Position numbers and translations under genes: made by a program
Notes under the pieces: model-generated
Databases searched by the model: none
Told to the model about the DNA's origin: nothing
Seen by the model: only the letters and a program-made list of their open reading frames with translations
In this document: one piece after another, positions 1 through 8,709 of the stretch
Position numbering within the stretch: the stretch's first letter is position 1
How the letters are laid out: every line of letters begins with the position of its first letter
Assembly (NCBI RefSeq): GCF_018274385.1
Contig: NZ_JAAFYZ010000091.1
Location: forward strand, 1 to 37,969
Source: Catenulispora pinistramenti
Lineage (GTDB): Bacteria > Actinomycetota > Actinomycetes > Streptomycetales > Catenulisporaceae
DNA length: 37,969 nt
Direction: 5' to 3'

Positions 1-1580
1 CCTTCGGGGTGGATGGTGACCGCGGTGGGGGCGGGGGAGGGCCAGAGCCAGGGCCAGAAGGAGGCTGAGACGGTCAGGCGGATGCGGTTGCCCTGGTCGA
101 AGGCATGGCCGGTGGCGAACAGGGGGATGGTGACGTGGTAGGGCTGGCCGGGCTGGAGTGCTTCTGGCTCCTCGTGGCCGGTGCGGTGGGTCAGGTTCAG
201 GGCGCCGGTGGTGACCAGGCGAGAGGCGCCGTCGGGGGTGACCTCGCAGAGGCGGACGGCCAGTTGGGCGCTCGGCTGGTCGGCGTCGACCAGGAGTTCG
301 ACGGCGGCCGGGCCGAGGATCTCCAGGCGTTCGGGGAGCGGGCACGAGGTGAAGGTGTGCGAGCGGCCGTCGTCCGCGCCCTGGTCGCCGGGGCGGCCGG
401 CCAGGTCGCCGAACTGCAGGACGTTGCCGGCCGCGGAGCCGATCGCCAGGGGCGAGCGCAGGACGGCTTCGTCGCCGGTGGCGGTCAGGGAGCCGGCGGT
501 GGGTTCGTGCAGGTGCAGGTGGCGGCCGATCAAACGACAAGAGTGCCGGTCCGCGTTTTCAGCGTTCCGCGGCGGCCAGGTCGGCTCGACCACCCAGCGT
601 CCCGGTCGTTCGTCGAGGTCTGAGCCGAAGGGCGCCGGGTCCGGCATCCAAGCCCGCAGCGCGGGCAGTTCTTCATCCCGGTCCGCGTTTTCGCGGAGGA
701 ACCGGTCAAACCATTTCAAACATTCGCCGATGAAATCCATCGCCGGTCCGGGGCTCGCCTGGTGCGGATATGTATGGGCCCAGGGGCCGATCAGACCCTT
801 GACCGGAGTGCCCAGCGGGGTGAGTTCGTCGAGCAGGCGGAACACCGCTCCGCGGTAGGGATCGGCCCAGCCGCCGACCACCAGCACCGCCGCTTTGATG
901 CCCGAGGGATCCTCGATCACCGAGCCGTGCTTCCAGTAGTCGTCACGCCTTTGATGGGCCAGCCACGTGCCGATGTAGGACGGCGTCCGGTCCATCCGCC
1001 GAAACCACTCGGCGCGCCAGCCCGGGCCGACGACGTCCGGGTCCGGCGGCCGTGCGTTGTAGCAGAGCATCGTCGAGGCCCACGGCAGCGCCTCGGAGGC
1101 GACCAGCGATCCGCCCAGGTAGTGGACGTCGTCCGCGTAGCGGTCGTCGGTGGAGCAGACGGTGATAATGCATTTCAGTTGGGGCGGGGTCAGGGCCGCG
1201 ACTTGCAAGCCATTGAAGCCGCCCCAGGACTTGCCGATCATCGCCACGCTGCCGTCGCACCACGGCTGCGCGGCCAGCCATTGCAGGATCTGCAGCGCGT
1301 CGTCCTGCTCGGTGGGGTGGTACTCGTCGAGCATGATGCCCTCGGAGTCGCCGCTGCCGCGGTTGTCGACCCGGACCGCCGCGTAGCCGGCCGCCGCGAA
1401 GGCCGCGTGCAGGGTCAGGTCGCGGGGCGCGGTGCCGTCGTTCTTCCGGTATGGGATGTATTCCATTACGGCCGGCTGTGGCTCCTCGGTGTCCGCCGGC
1501 AACCAAATCCGTGCCGACAGCCGTACGCCGTCGCGCATCGGGATCCACACATGACGCAGGACGCGGACCGGGTGGCTCAT
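1..1580 (-). CDS. CocE/NonD family serine hydrolase, C-terminus cut by window edge
   Basis: This frame reads without a stop from an ATG at 1580 to the left edge (about 526 codons), so the C-terminus is missing. The translation has the X-Pro dipeptidyl-peptidase/cocaine-esterase pattern. The N-terminus is a beta-rich IPMRDGVRL segment. The nucleophile lies in GKSWGG (Ser about 118), matching the GxSxxG signature of the family, and a VDNRGSGDSEG segment precedes it. The distal part has the jelly-roll-like character of the family's C-terminal domain. Members hydrolyse acyl esters or amides; the substrate here is unknown. There is no signal peptide, so it is probably cytoplasmic. It diverges from the YfcC-like carrier across 81 bp. 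The start is chosen because homology-like sequence begins at MSHPVRV; the ribosome site (GGTGGAAC) is weak. Confidence 0.88.
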   Translation of the reverse strand, partial: MSHPVRVLRHVWIPMRDGVRLSARIWLPADTEEPQPAVMEYIPYRKNDGTAPRDLTLHAAFAAAGYAAVRVDNRGSGDSEGIMLDEYHPTEQDDALQILQWLAAQPWCDGSVAMIGKSWGGFNGLQVAALTPPQLKCIITVCSTDDRYADDVHYLGGSLVASEALPWASTMLCYNARPPDPDVVGPGWRAEWFRRMDRTPSYIGTWLAHQRRDDYWKHGSVIEDPSGIKAAVLVVGGWADPYRGAVFRLLDELTPLGTPVKGLIGPWAHTYPHQASPGPAMDFIGECLKWFDRFLRENADRDEELPALRAWMPDPAPFGSDLDERPGRWVVEPTWPPRNAENADRHSCRLIGRHLHLHEPTAGSLTATGDEAVLRSPLAIGSAAGNVLQFGDLAGRPGDQGADDGRSHTFTSCPLPERLEILGPAAVELLVDADQPSAQLAVRLCEVTPDGASRLVTTGALNLTHRTGHEEPEALQPGQPYHVTIPLFATGHAFDQGNRIRLTVSASFWPWLWPSPAPTAVTIHPE

Positions 1581-1661
1581 GCGTTCCAAAGTTCCACCCG
1601 GAAAGCGCACCGGCTTGCGAGCCTCACCCATTCGATGCTCGCTTTCTGTGACATTCGGTGC

Positions 1662-3191
1662 ATGACGGACACCGAGCAGGGCGAGCACGACGAGCAGGAG
1701 ACCGGCGGCGCACGCAAGCGGCCCTTCCCCAGCGCGATGACGGTCCTGGCGATCGTGACCGTCCTGGTGTGGATCGCGGCGTTCTTCATCCCCAGCGGGG
1801 AGTACCAGAAGAACGAGGCCGGCAATCCGGTCCAGGGCACCTACCACCGCATCTCCTCCCCGCTGTCCTTCGGCGGCCGACTCAGCAACCTGGCGATGTC
1901 GCCGGTCAACGGCCTGTACGGGCTCCTGGACGCGAAGAGCGGCCAGGTCTCCACCGAGAACGACGGCTCGCTCTACGGCAGCGTCGGCGTGTTCTTCTTC
2001 GTGCTGGCCATCGGCGCCTTCATCACCGTCCTGTTCGCCACCGGCGCGCTGGACACCGGCATCGGCCGGCTGGCGCACCGGCTCCGGGACCGCGGGGCGC
2101 TGCTGATCATCGCGATCATGGCGGTGTTCGCGCTGCTCGGCTCGGTCGAGGGCTGGTCGGAGGAGACGCTCGGCTTCTACGGCCTGATCGTGCCGTTGTC
2201 CCTGGCCCTGGGCTACGACCGGATGGTGGCCGTGGCCGCGATCCTGCTCAGCTCCGGCGTCGGCGTGCTGTGCTCGACGGTGAACCCGTTCGCCATCGGG
2301 GTCGCATCCGCGGCCGCCGGGATCTCCATCGGCGACGGCATCGTGCTGCGCGGGCTGATGCTGGTGGTGCTCACCGCGGTGACGATCGCCTTCGTGGTCC
2401 GCTACGCCTCACGGGTGCGCACCACCCCGGACCGTTCGGTGGTCGGCTTCCTGCCGGGCGACCACGATGTGGCGGCCGAATCGGCCGACGAGCCGGAGCC
2501 GCTGACCGGAACGCAGAAGGCCGCGCTGGCCGTGACCGGCCTGACCTTCGCGCTGATGATCTTCTCGGTGATCCCCTGGGCCTCGGTGATCACCGGCAAG
2601 TCGGACGCGGCCGCCTACTCCTGGCAGCTGGACTGGTCGTTCCCGCAGCTGGCCGCGATGTTCCTGCTGGGCGGCGTGGTGATCGGAGTGGTCGGGCGGA
2701 TGAGCGAGGCCAAGCTGACCGGGACCATCATCTCCGGGGCCGCCGACTTCATCTCGCCGGCGCTGGTGGTGGCGCTGGCCCGGGGGATCACCGTGATCAT
2801 GAACAACGCGAAGATCACCGACACCGTGCTGCACGCGCTGGAGGGCGCCGTGCACGGCACCACCTCGGCGGTCTTCTCGATCCTGGTGTTCGTCGTGAAC
2901 CTGCCGCTGGCGTTCCTGATCCCGTCCACCTCGGGGCACGCGACCCTGGTGATGCCGATCATGGCGCCGCTGGCCGCGTTCGCCAACGTGCCGAAGTCGC
3001 TGGTGGTCACCGCGTGGTGCGTCTCCAACGGCTTCATGAACCTGTTCGTCCCGACCAGCGCGGTCATCATGGGCGGGCTGACGCTGGCCAAGGTCGGCTA
3101 TGACAAGTACATCCGGTTCATCCTGCCGTACCTGGCTGTGATGTTCGTCTTGATCTGCGGCTTCCTGGCGGCCGGCGCGGCGATCGGTTAG
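1662..3191 (+). CDS. YfcC-family carboxylate/amino-acid carrier (ion transporter superfamily)
   Basis: A 509-residue polytopic membrane protein with roughly 11-12 hydrophobic segments. It opens with a short charged cytosolic tail, a first helix (TVLAIVTVLVWIAAFFIP) and then the motif SGEYQ, which is typical of the YfcC/DcuC-like group. Conserved-looking stretches include GSVEGWSEETLGFY, STVNPFAIGVASAAAG and the C-terminal IPSTSGHATLVMPIMAPLA. Relatives are secondary carriers for C4-dicarboxylates or basic amino acids such as arginine/ornithine; the substrate cannot be read from sequence. The frame is open far upstream, but the ATG at 1662 follows the divergent promoter gap and starts the hydrophilic tail. 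An in-frame ATG at 1635 is the alternative. No Shine-Dalgarno site is visible; TGACAT lies 7 nt before the ATG, so the mRNA could be leaderless. Confidence 0.85.
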   Translation: MTDTEQGEHDEQETGGARKRPFPSAMTVLAIVTVLVWIAAFFIPSGEYQKNEAGNPVQGTYHRISSPLSFGGRLSNLAMSPVNGLYGLLDAKSGQVSTENDGSLYGSVGVFFFVLAIGAFITVLFATGALDTGIGRLAHRLRDRGALLIIAIMAVFALLGSVEGWSEETLGFYGLIVPLSLALGYDRMVAVAAILLSSGVGVLCSTVNPFAIGVASAAAGISIGDGIVLRGLMLVVLTAVTIAFVVRYASRVRTTPDRSVVGFLPGDHDVAAESADEPEPLTGTQKAALAVTGLTFALMIFSVIPWASVITGKSDAAAYSWQLDWSFPQLAAMFLLGGVVIGVVGRMSEAKLTGTIISGAADFISPALVVALARGITVIMNNAKITDTVLHALEGAVHGTTSAVFSILVFVVNLPLAFLIPSTSGHATLVMPIMAPLAAFANVPKSLVVTAWCVSNGFMNLFVPTSAVIMGGLTLAKVGYDKYIRFILPYLAVMFVLICGFLAAGAAIG

Positions 3192-3235
3192 CCGTGAAAG
3201 TTCTCACCCTAATGGGGTAATCCCCGTCGCTCGGG

Positions 3236-3241
3236 TAGCGT
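3236..3241 (+). promoter_or_regulatory. Candidate -10 box (TAGCGT) for leaderless expression of the 474-aa gene
   Basis: TAGCGT matches TAnnnT and ends 7 nt before the ATG at 3249, so transcription would begin at or next to the start codon. No ribosome site is present. No clear -35 box was found. Confidence 0.45.
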
Positions 3242-3248
3242 ACGGTCC

Positions 3249-4673
3249 ATGCTCGATCTCTTGCATGGCGCCGACGGGGTGGACCGCTTCGATCTGGCGG
3301 CGCTCCCCTGGTGGCGGATCTGCCGTGTCGACGCCGTCGCCCCGGGTCAGGGGCCGGTCCAGTCGTTCCTCGACGAGTTGTGCAAGGCGTTCGCCGACCA
3401 GGGCCACGAGGTGGGCCGGCCCATCTCGGTGTCCGGCGCCGGCAAGCGCGTCGAGCTCGACGTGCTGCTGGTGCACATACCCGTGCCGGCCGGTCCCGGA
3501 TCGCTGCTGGACCGGGTGGTCGAGCAGTACCCGCCGCTGATGGTGAGCCTGCGGCGCACCGGCGACGTGCGCGGCGGGGTGCGGAACCTGGTCGGGGTCT
3601 TCGAAGTCGACGAACCGCTGGCCGGCGCCAAGCACCTGGAAGTGGTGCAGCTGGCCCGGGTGCTGATGGCCCGGGTCGGGGCGCCCAAGACGCTCTTCGT
3701 GTATCCGGATCCGGAGACCGGCGAGATCCTGGAAGCCACCCTGTGCACCATGGAGGGCGGCCACCCCTCGGTGACCACCGATGTGGTGCGCGACATCCGC
3801 GACCGGCTGGTCGCCGCCGCCTGTGCCACCGAGGTCAACGACCGGCTGGACCGGGTCCCGGACTCGGTGCCGACCGACTCCTTCGAGGCCGCGCTGTCCC
3901 CGCGGGTGCTGGTCACCGCCGGGCGCCGGATGGGCCGGCTCGGCCTGCTCCCCCCGCCGCACCGGGTCTCCGACTACGTGTCGGTCACCATGGCCGCCGC
4001 CTACCAGCGCTACCTCGGCATCAAGGGGTTCAGCGAGGGCATGATGTTCGTCTTCGACCCCGACCTGCAGGCGCTGGTGGTCACCGCGTCCGGCAGCTTC
4101 GAGGTCGACAAGCGGGACCTGCGGCCCGAGGACGTCGTGGTCGTGGACCACCAGCTGGACGGCGGCCGGCTGCGGCTGCTCGAAGTGGGTGGCGCGGGGC
4201 AGAAGGGCCCGTCGGTCGAGGCCTGGGAAGTGTGCTCGCTGATGGCCGCGGCTCCGAAGATCAAGGTGAGTAAGGACGCCGGCGGTATATGGCGCCCGGA
4301 CCCGAACGGCACCGTCGAGGTGCCCTCGGTGCGCGGCGGCCTGCACGCGCACGTCGGGGTCGACGAGGCGGACGACACGCTGATCGAGAGCATCCCGCCG
4401 GACCGCGCCCTGTACCCCTACGGCTTCGGCTGTGGGACCGACCTGATGGTGGATGTCGCCGCCGCGACCGTGCGGCGCTCGCAGGCGATCAACGACGCCG
4501 CCGACTCCCGCTCCTACGTACGCTGGCAGATGCTCTACCACGGCGAGATGGCGCTGGAGCTGTGGACGCCCGACGTCCCCGACGAGCCGCTGACCGGCCT
4601 GCTGGACCTGTTCGACCCGGCCGGCCGCGCGGCGATAGCCTTCCGTACCGACCACGTCGACCAGCCGGTGTGA
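3249..4673 (+). CDS. Unrecognised 474-residue cytosolic protein
   Basis: The gene has strong actinobacterial codon bias and no signal peptide or membrane helix. I do not recognise the family and find no classic nucleotide-binding or metal-binding motif. Visible features are an N-terminal LPWWRICRVD patch, a GAGKRVELDVLLVHIP segment, a central VEVVQLARVLMARVGAPKT-like helix, a possible interdomain region near residue 215, and a C-terminal part with YPYGFGCGTD and a Trp/Tyr-rich RWQMLYHGEMALELW. Mixed alpha/beta composition suggests a globular protein, perhaps two domains. Only 2 nt separate its TGA from the ATG of the downstream short-chain dehydrogenase, so the two are almost certainly co-translated and may act together. 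Translation probably starts at 3249, 7 nt after a TAGCGT box. Confidence 0.8.
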   Translation: MLDLLHGADGVDRFDLAALPWWRICRVDAVAPGQGPVQSFLDELCKAFADQGHEVGRPISVSGAGKRVELDVLLVHIPVPAGPGSLLDRVVEQYPPLMVSLRRTGDVRGGVRNLVGVFEVDEPLAGAKHLEVVQLARVLMARVGAPKTLFVYPDPETGEILEATLCTMEGGHPSVTTDVVRDIRDRLVAAACATEVNDRLDRVPDSVPTDSFEAALSPRVLVTAGRRMGRLGLLPPPHRVSDYVSVTMAAAYQRYLGIKGFSEGMMFVFDPDLQALVVTASGSFEVDKRDLRPEDVVVVDHQLDGGRLRLLEVGGAGQKGPSVEAWEVCSLMAAAPKIKVSKDAGGIWRPDPNGTVEVPSVRGGLHAHVGVDEADDTLIESIPPDRALYPYGFGCGTDLMVDVAAATVRRSQAINDAADSRSYVRWQMLYHGEMALELWTPDVPDEPLTGLLDLFDPAGRAAIAFRTDHVDQPV

Positions 4674-4675
4674 CG

Positions 4676-5443
4676 ATGAAGCAGACGTATGCCAGAGCCC
4701 TGGTGACCGGGGCGTCGTCCGGATTCGGCGAGCACTTCGCGCGGCAGCTGTCCGCCCGCGGCACGGCGCTGGTGCTGGTCGCGCGGCGCGGGGAGCGGCT
4801 GGCGAAGCTGGCCGCCGAACTGGGCACCGAGACCGAGGTCCTGCCCGCCGACCTGACCGACCCGGCCGGGCTGGCCGTGGTCGAGGAGCGCCTGCGGGAC
4901 ACCGCGAAGCCGGTCGACCTGCTGGTGAACAACGCCGGGGTGGGGCTGACCGGCGAGTTCGCCAAGATGCCGGTCGAGGGCCAGATCAACCACGTCGATC
5001 TGAACGTCACGGCCCTGCTGCGGCTCAGCCACGCCGCGTTGCCGCGGATGATCGAGGCCGGCCACGGCGGCATCCTCAACCTCTCCTCGCTGGCCGCCGT
5101 CTCGCCGACGCCGCGGGCCACGACCTACGGCGCCACCAAGGCGTTCGTGCTGGCGTTCAGCGAGAACCTGCACCGGGAGACCCGCCGCCGCGGCGTGCAC
5201 GTCACAGCGCTGGTGGCCGGCCCCTCGCCGACGCCGCTCACCGACCACGGCTTCGAGAACCGGCTGCCCAAGCTGTTCTGGCAGTCGCCGGAGTCGATCG
5301 TCGCGCGCGGGCTGGCCGCGGTCGCGGCCGGCAAGCCGGTGCGGATCTCCAGCCGGGTGATGGCGCTGGCGACGGTCACCGGGTCCCGAATGCCCCGGTC
5401 GTTCCAGTACCTGCTGGGAGATCTGACGATCGGCTCCAAGTGA
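4676..5443 (+). CDS. Short-chain dehydrogenase/reductase (SDR)
   Basis: A 255-residue classical SDR with a Rossmann fold. The cofactor motif is TGASSGFGEHFA near residues 10-20, matching TGxxxGxG. The LLVNNAGVG segment matches NNAG, and the catalytic Ser-Tyr-Lys are in NLSSLAA and YGATKAFV. An Arg pair after the second strand (VARRGERL) favours NADPH over NADH. The length is normal. Sequence similarity points to the DltE/YqjQ-like branch acting on unknown carbonyl or hydroxyl substrates. It lies 2 nt after the stop of the unrecognised 474-residue gene, implying coupled translation. Its 3' end overlaps the convergent secreted-protein gene by 68 bp. Confidence 0.95.
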   Translation: MKQTYARALVTGASSGFGEHFARQLSARGTALVLVARRGERLAKLAAELGTETEVLPADLTDPAGLAVVEERLRDTAKPVDLLVNNAGVGLTGEFAKMPVEGQINHVDLNVTALLRLSHAALPRMIEAGHGGILNLSSLAAVSPTPRATTYGATKAFVLAFSENLHRETRRRGVHVTALVAGPSPTPLTDHGFENRLPKLFWQSPESIVARGLAAVAAGKPVRISSRVMALATVTGSRMPRSFQYLLGDLTIGSK

Positions 5444-6395
5444 CGCCGAACAACGCGTAGACCCGGGGCACCAGGTCGCCGCCGGCGAAGTTCTCCGGCG
5501 CCCCGCCCTGCGGGGTGACGGTGACCTCGTCGCAGCCGACCGGGTCCGCGTCCACCGTCGCCAGTCCCGGCAGCGTGATCCGGACCCGGGTGCCGTCGTC
5601 CATCGCGCAGTTCCGGGTTTCCGGGATCGGCGGTTGCAGGGCGTTGAGCAGATCCACGACCTTGTGGATGACCGCCGGATCGGTGCTCGTCTTCACGACC
5701 GCTTCGTCGGCGGGCAGCGGTTGACGCGGGTTCAGCTGGTTCGTGGTGACCACGGACACCGAGGTCGCGCCGGAGCCGAGCAGCGTCGACTGGTCCCGCA
5801 GCGGATTCCAGATGACCGAGGCGTCGAGCCGGATGACCGTCCGGCCGTCCGGGCCGCTCTGCGGCGTCACGATCAGCGAGCTCTGCGGGGTCGGGTAGGA
5901 GAAGGTCAGGAAGCTCGGTCCGACCGAGCCGCTGCCCGATCCCGACCACGATGATCCGGTCGGCGGGTGGGCCCGCACCCAGGCCAGTACCTGGTCCGGG
6001 GATTCCGGGCTGTAGTACCAGGCGACCGCCGTGGCCTGGGTCGCGGCGGCGGACCGCAGCGGCGGGCCCTGCAAACCGGACGGCACCGGATCGGGCCGGG
6101 TCGAAGCCTTGGTCGCGCCTGGCGGGAGTTGGAACGTGGTGACGATCCGGGCGGCCTCGCGCTCGGCTGCGACCTCGTGCGGATCGTTCGCCGAGGACAA
6201 TGCCACCGGCGCCGCGGCCGATTCGCCACCGGGCGGCGCCGAGCCGGTCGCGGAGGCCGATGAGGCCTGAGCCCCGGCCGCCGCCCCGGCGGCGACGGCC
6301 ACCGCCGCCAGTCCCATGCCGATCCAGCCTCGGGCCGGATGCCGTCGCTTCCCTGATTGGCCGGCGGGTCCGCCGGCGGATCCACGTCTGTCCAT
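5376..6395 (-). CDS. Secreted or N-anchored protein of unknown function
   Basis: A 339-residue protein. A basic N-terminus (residues 1-20) is followed by one hydrophobic segment, GMGLAAVAVAAGAAAGAQA, which can be a signal peptide or a membrane anchor. An Ala/Ser/Pro-rich linker follows, then a globular domain from about residue 75 with a WYYSPESPDQVLAWVRAH segment and two later Cys (NCAMDDG, PVGCDEV). That pattern is consistent with an extracellular disulfide-stabilised fold. I do not recognise the domain. The frame is open 36 nt further upstream, but the ATG at 6395 is preferred because the upstream part falls in the PBP terminator hairpin. The 3' end overlaps the convergent SDR gene by 68 bp. 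Expression may depend on read-through of, or a promoter near, the 6403-6440 hairpin. Confidence 0.75.
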   Translation of the reverse strand: MDRRGSAGGPAGQSGKRRHPARGWIGMGLAAVAVAAGAAAGAQASSASATGSAPPGGESAAAPVALSSANDPHEVAAEREAARIVTTFQLPPGATKASTRPDPVPSGLQGPPLRSAAATQATAVAWYYSPESPDQVLAWVRAHPPTGSSWSGSGSGSVGPSFLTFSYPTPQSSLIVTPQSGPDGRTVIRLDASVIWNPLRDQSTLLGSGATSVSVVTTNQLNPRQPLPADEAVVKTSTDPAVIHKVVDLLNALQPPIPETRNCAMDDGTRVRITLPGLATVDADPVGCDEVTVTPQGGAPENFAGGDLVPRVYALFGVTWSRSSDLPAGTGTTGAFGTR

Positions 6396-6402
6396 GAAAC
6401 TT

Positions 6403-6440
6403 CGACGGGGCGCGCAGCCGATTGGTTGCACGCCCCGTCG
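6403..6440 (-). terminator. Strong stem-loop after the PBP gene
   Basis: Two 17-nt arms (6403-6419 and 6424-6440) pair at 15 positions around a 4-nt loop; the outer 10 bp are perfect (CGACGGGGCG against CGCCCCGTCG). It lies 28 nt past the PBP stop on the minus strand, so it probably ends that transcript. Its promoter-distal edge is only 7 nt from the ATG of the next gene. Confidence 0.7.
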
Positions 6441-6468
6441 AGATCCTTTTAGCCGGTTTGTCGCTGCC

Positions 6469-8709
6469 TTATTGCTGTCCGCCCAGACCGCCGATGAAGC
6501 CGCCGGTGAGGCCGCCGTCCTGGCCGCCCGGCTGGCCGCCGGGGCCGCCGGTGGTCTGGCCGGGCGGACCCGTCGTCGGCGGCGGCGTGGGCTGGGTCGG
6601 CGGCGGGATGTCGCCGGGCAGTTCCGGCATCGAGAAGCCGGGCACCGTGGTGCCGGCCAGCGCGCCGTTCATCGCCTCGCCCCAGATCGGCGCGGCCAGA
6701 CAGCCGCCGCAGACCGCGGGGTAGTACTGGCCGTGGATCTTCACGTTCACCAGGCCCTTGTCCCCGGCCTTGGGCGAGACCTCGCCGACCCAGACCGCGG
6801 CGGCCAGGTTCGGGGTGTAGCCGTCGAACCAGGTCATCAGGCGGCTGTCGTTGGTACCGGTCTTACCGGCGGCCGGACCGGAGAAGTAGTCGCGGATCTT
6901 GGAGGCGGTGCCCTTGTCCACCACGCCCTGGAGCATTCCGGTCAGCTGGTCGGTCAGCGACGGGTCGATGGCCTGGTGGCAGTCGGGGGTGGCGACCGGG
7001 TACTGCTTGCCGGAGGTGTCCGTGATCGAGGCGATGGCCGTCGGCTTGCAGTACGTGCCGTGGGCGGCGAAGGTCGCGTAGGCGTTGGCCATCGCGATCG
7101 GCGTCACCTGGTTGGTGCCCAGGGTGAACGAACCGATCTGCTGGAGCCGCTTGCCGGTGCCGTCGTCGCTGTCGATGGTCAGGCCGGCGGCCGCGGCCAG
7201 CCGGGCCGGCTCGCAGATGCCGGTCTGCTCCTCGAGTTTGACGAAGTAGTTGTTGACCGAGTTCCACAACGCGCTGGTCATGGTCTGCGGACCCGCTTCC
7301 TGCTGGGTCTCGTCGGTCGGTTTCCAGGTCTTGTCCTGGGTGAAGCCCGCCGGGTTGTCGCAGACCGAGAACTTACTCTGGGTCTCGTCGATCTGGTACG
7401 GCAGGTCCTGGACGTACTGCGGGGTCAGCCCCTTCTCCAGCGCGGACATCGCGACGAAGGACTTGAAGGTCGAGCCGGCCTGGTACCCGTTGCCGCCGCC
7501 GTGCGCGGGGTCGGCGGCCAGGTTCAGATAGGTCTCACCCTCGCCGGTCCCCATGTTCCGGCTCTGCGCCATGGCCTTGATCTGGCCGGTGCCCGGCTGG
7601 ATCATCGCGATCGCCGCGCCCGGCTGGTCGGTGGCCAGGACGTTGTCGTTGATCGCCTTCTGGGCGGCGGCCTCCGCCTTCGGGTCCATGGTGGTCTTGA
7701 TGGTCAGGCCGCCGCGGTTGAAGAAGGCCGCGCGGTCGGCCTTGGTCTTTCCGTATATCGGGTCGTTCAGGATCTCCTGCTCGATGTACTCGCAGAAGAA
7801 GGCGGAACTGCCCGAGGCGTAGATGCACCCCGAGTGCTGCGGTTGCAGGTTCACGCCCAGCGGCATCGCCTTGTAGGCCGCGGCCTGCTGCGGGGTGATG
7901 TAGCGGACGGTCGGGTCGGCCATCCGGTCCAGCACCGTGTCGCGCCGGTCGGTGGCGGCGATCGGGTGTTCGGCCGGGTCGTAGGCGACCGGGTTCTTCA
8001 GCATCCCGATCAGGGTCGCGGCCTGCGGCACGGTGAGCTGGCTGGCGTGCACCCCGAACCAGCGCTCGGCGGCGGTCTCGATGCCGGAGATGTTCTCGGC
8101 GAACGGCACCAGGTTCAGGTAGCGCTCCAGGATCTCGTCCTTGGAGAACTTCTGCTCCACGGCGATCGCGTACTTCAGCTCGCGGATCTTGCGGGCCAGC
8201 GAGTCGCCGGTGGCGTCGGCGTACTTGGCCTTGTCGTTGCCGGCTTCCAGCACCAGGACGTTCTTCACGTACTGCTGCGCGATCGAGGACCCGCCCTGGT
8301 TCGACCCGCCCATGTCGGAGACGAACGCCCGCAGCGTGCCCTTGATGTCGATGCCGCCGTGCTGGAAGAACCGGGAGTCCTCGGTGGCCACCAGGGCCTG
8401 CCAGACGTTCGGGCTGATGGCGTTGAAGGGCACGATCACCCGGTTGCCGAAGTCGCCCCAGACGGTGGCGATCACCGAGCCGTCGGAGGCCAGGATCTGC
8501 GAGCGTTGCGGCAGGTCAGGGGTCTTCAGGTCGTCCGGGATGTCCTCGAAGTGGTCCGATGCGCTCTTGGCGGCCAGCCCCGCGGTGCCGACGAAGGGCA
8601 GTGCCATTCCGGCCACCAGCACGCCGGCCAGCGCACTGATCATCAACAGGCCGAACAGGGCGCGCAGGGGACCGCTGCCGCGGAAGGGCCGGGGCGGGTG
8701 CGAAGCCAT
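6469..8709 (-). CDS. Class A penicillin-binding protein (glycosyltransferase + transpeptidase)
   Basis: A bifunctional peptidoglycan synthase of 746 residues, inner-membrane anchored. A helix at about 15-46 is followed by a GT51 domain with the catalytic Glu in ATEDSRFFQHGG (E110), GGSSIAQQYVKN at 139-150 and RKIRELKYAIAVEQKFSKDEILERYLN. The transpeptidase domain has the SxxK nucleophile in GSTFKSF (S413, K416), SVN at 484-486 and KTGT at 616-619. All catalytic motifs are intact. The last ~55 residues are a Pro/Gly/Gln-rich tail; no PASTA repeats are visible. It faces wblA divergently over 384 bp, an arrangement comparable to ponA2 beside whiB4 in mycobacteria. TAGTCT lies 7 nt before the ATG, suggesting a leaderless mRNA. 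Confidence 0.97.
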   Translation of the reverse strand: MASHPPRPFRGSGPLRALFGLLMISALAGVLVAGMALPFVGTAGLAAKSASDHFEDIPDDLKTPDLPQRSQILASDGSVIATVWGDFGNRVIVPFNAISPNVWQALVATEDSRFFQHGGIDIKGTLRAFVSDMGGSNQGGSSIAQQYVKNVLVLEAGNDKAKYADATGDSLARKIRELKYAIAVEQKFSKDEILERYLNLVPFAENISGIETAAERWFGVHASQLTVPQAATLIGMLKNPVAYDPAEHPIAATDRRDTVLDRMADPTVRYITPQQAAAYKAMPLGVNLQPQHSGCIYASGSSAFFCEYIEQEILNDPIYGKTKADRAAFFNRGGLTIKTTMDPKAEAAAQKAINDNVLATDQPGAAIAMIQPGTGQIKAMAQSRNMGTGEGETYLNLAADPAHGGGNGYQAGSTFKSFVAMSALEKGLTPQYVQDLPYQIDETQSKFSVCDNPAGFTQDKTWKPTDETQQEAGPQTMTSALWNSVNNYFVKLEEQTGICEPARLAAAAGLTIDSDDGTGKRLQQIGSFTLGTNQVTPIAMANAYATFAAHGTYCKPTAIASITDTSGKQYPVATPDCHQAIDPSLTDQLTGMLQGVVDKGTASKIRDYFSGPAAGKTGTNDSRLMTWFDGYTPNLAAAVWVGEVSPKAGDKGLVNVKIHGQYYPAVCGGCLAAPIWGEAMNGALAGTTVPGFSMPELPGDIPPPTQPTPPPTTGPPGQTTGGPGGQPGGQDGGLTGGFIGGLGGQQ

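Noticed and set aside
3204..4655. Long minus-strand frame opposite the 474-residue gene
   Set aside because: Composition is His/Gln/Arg/Gly-rich and codon use is reversed; the plus-strand gene is coupled to the SDR and fits better.
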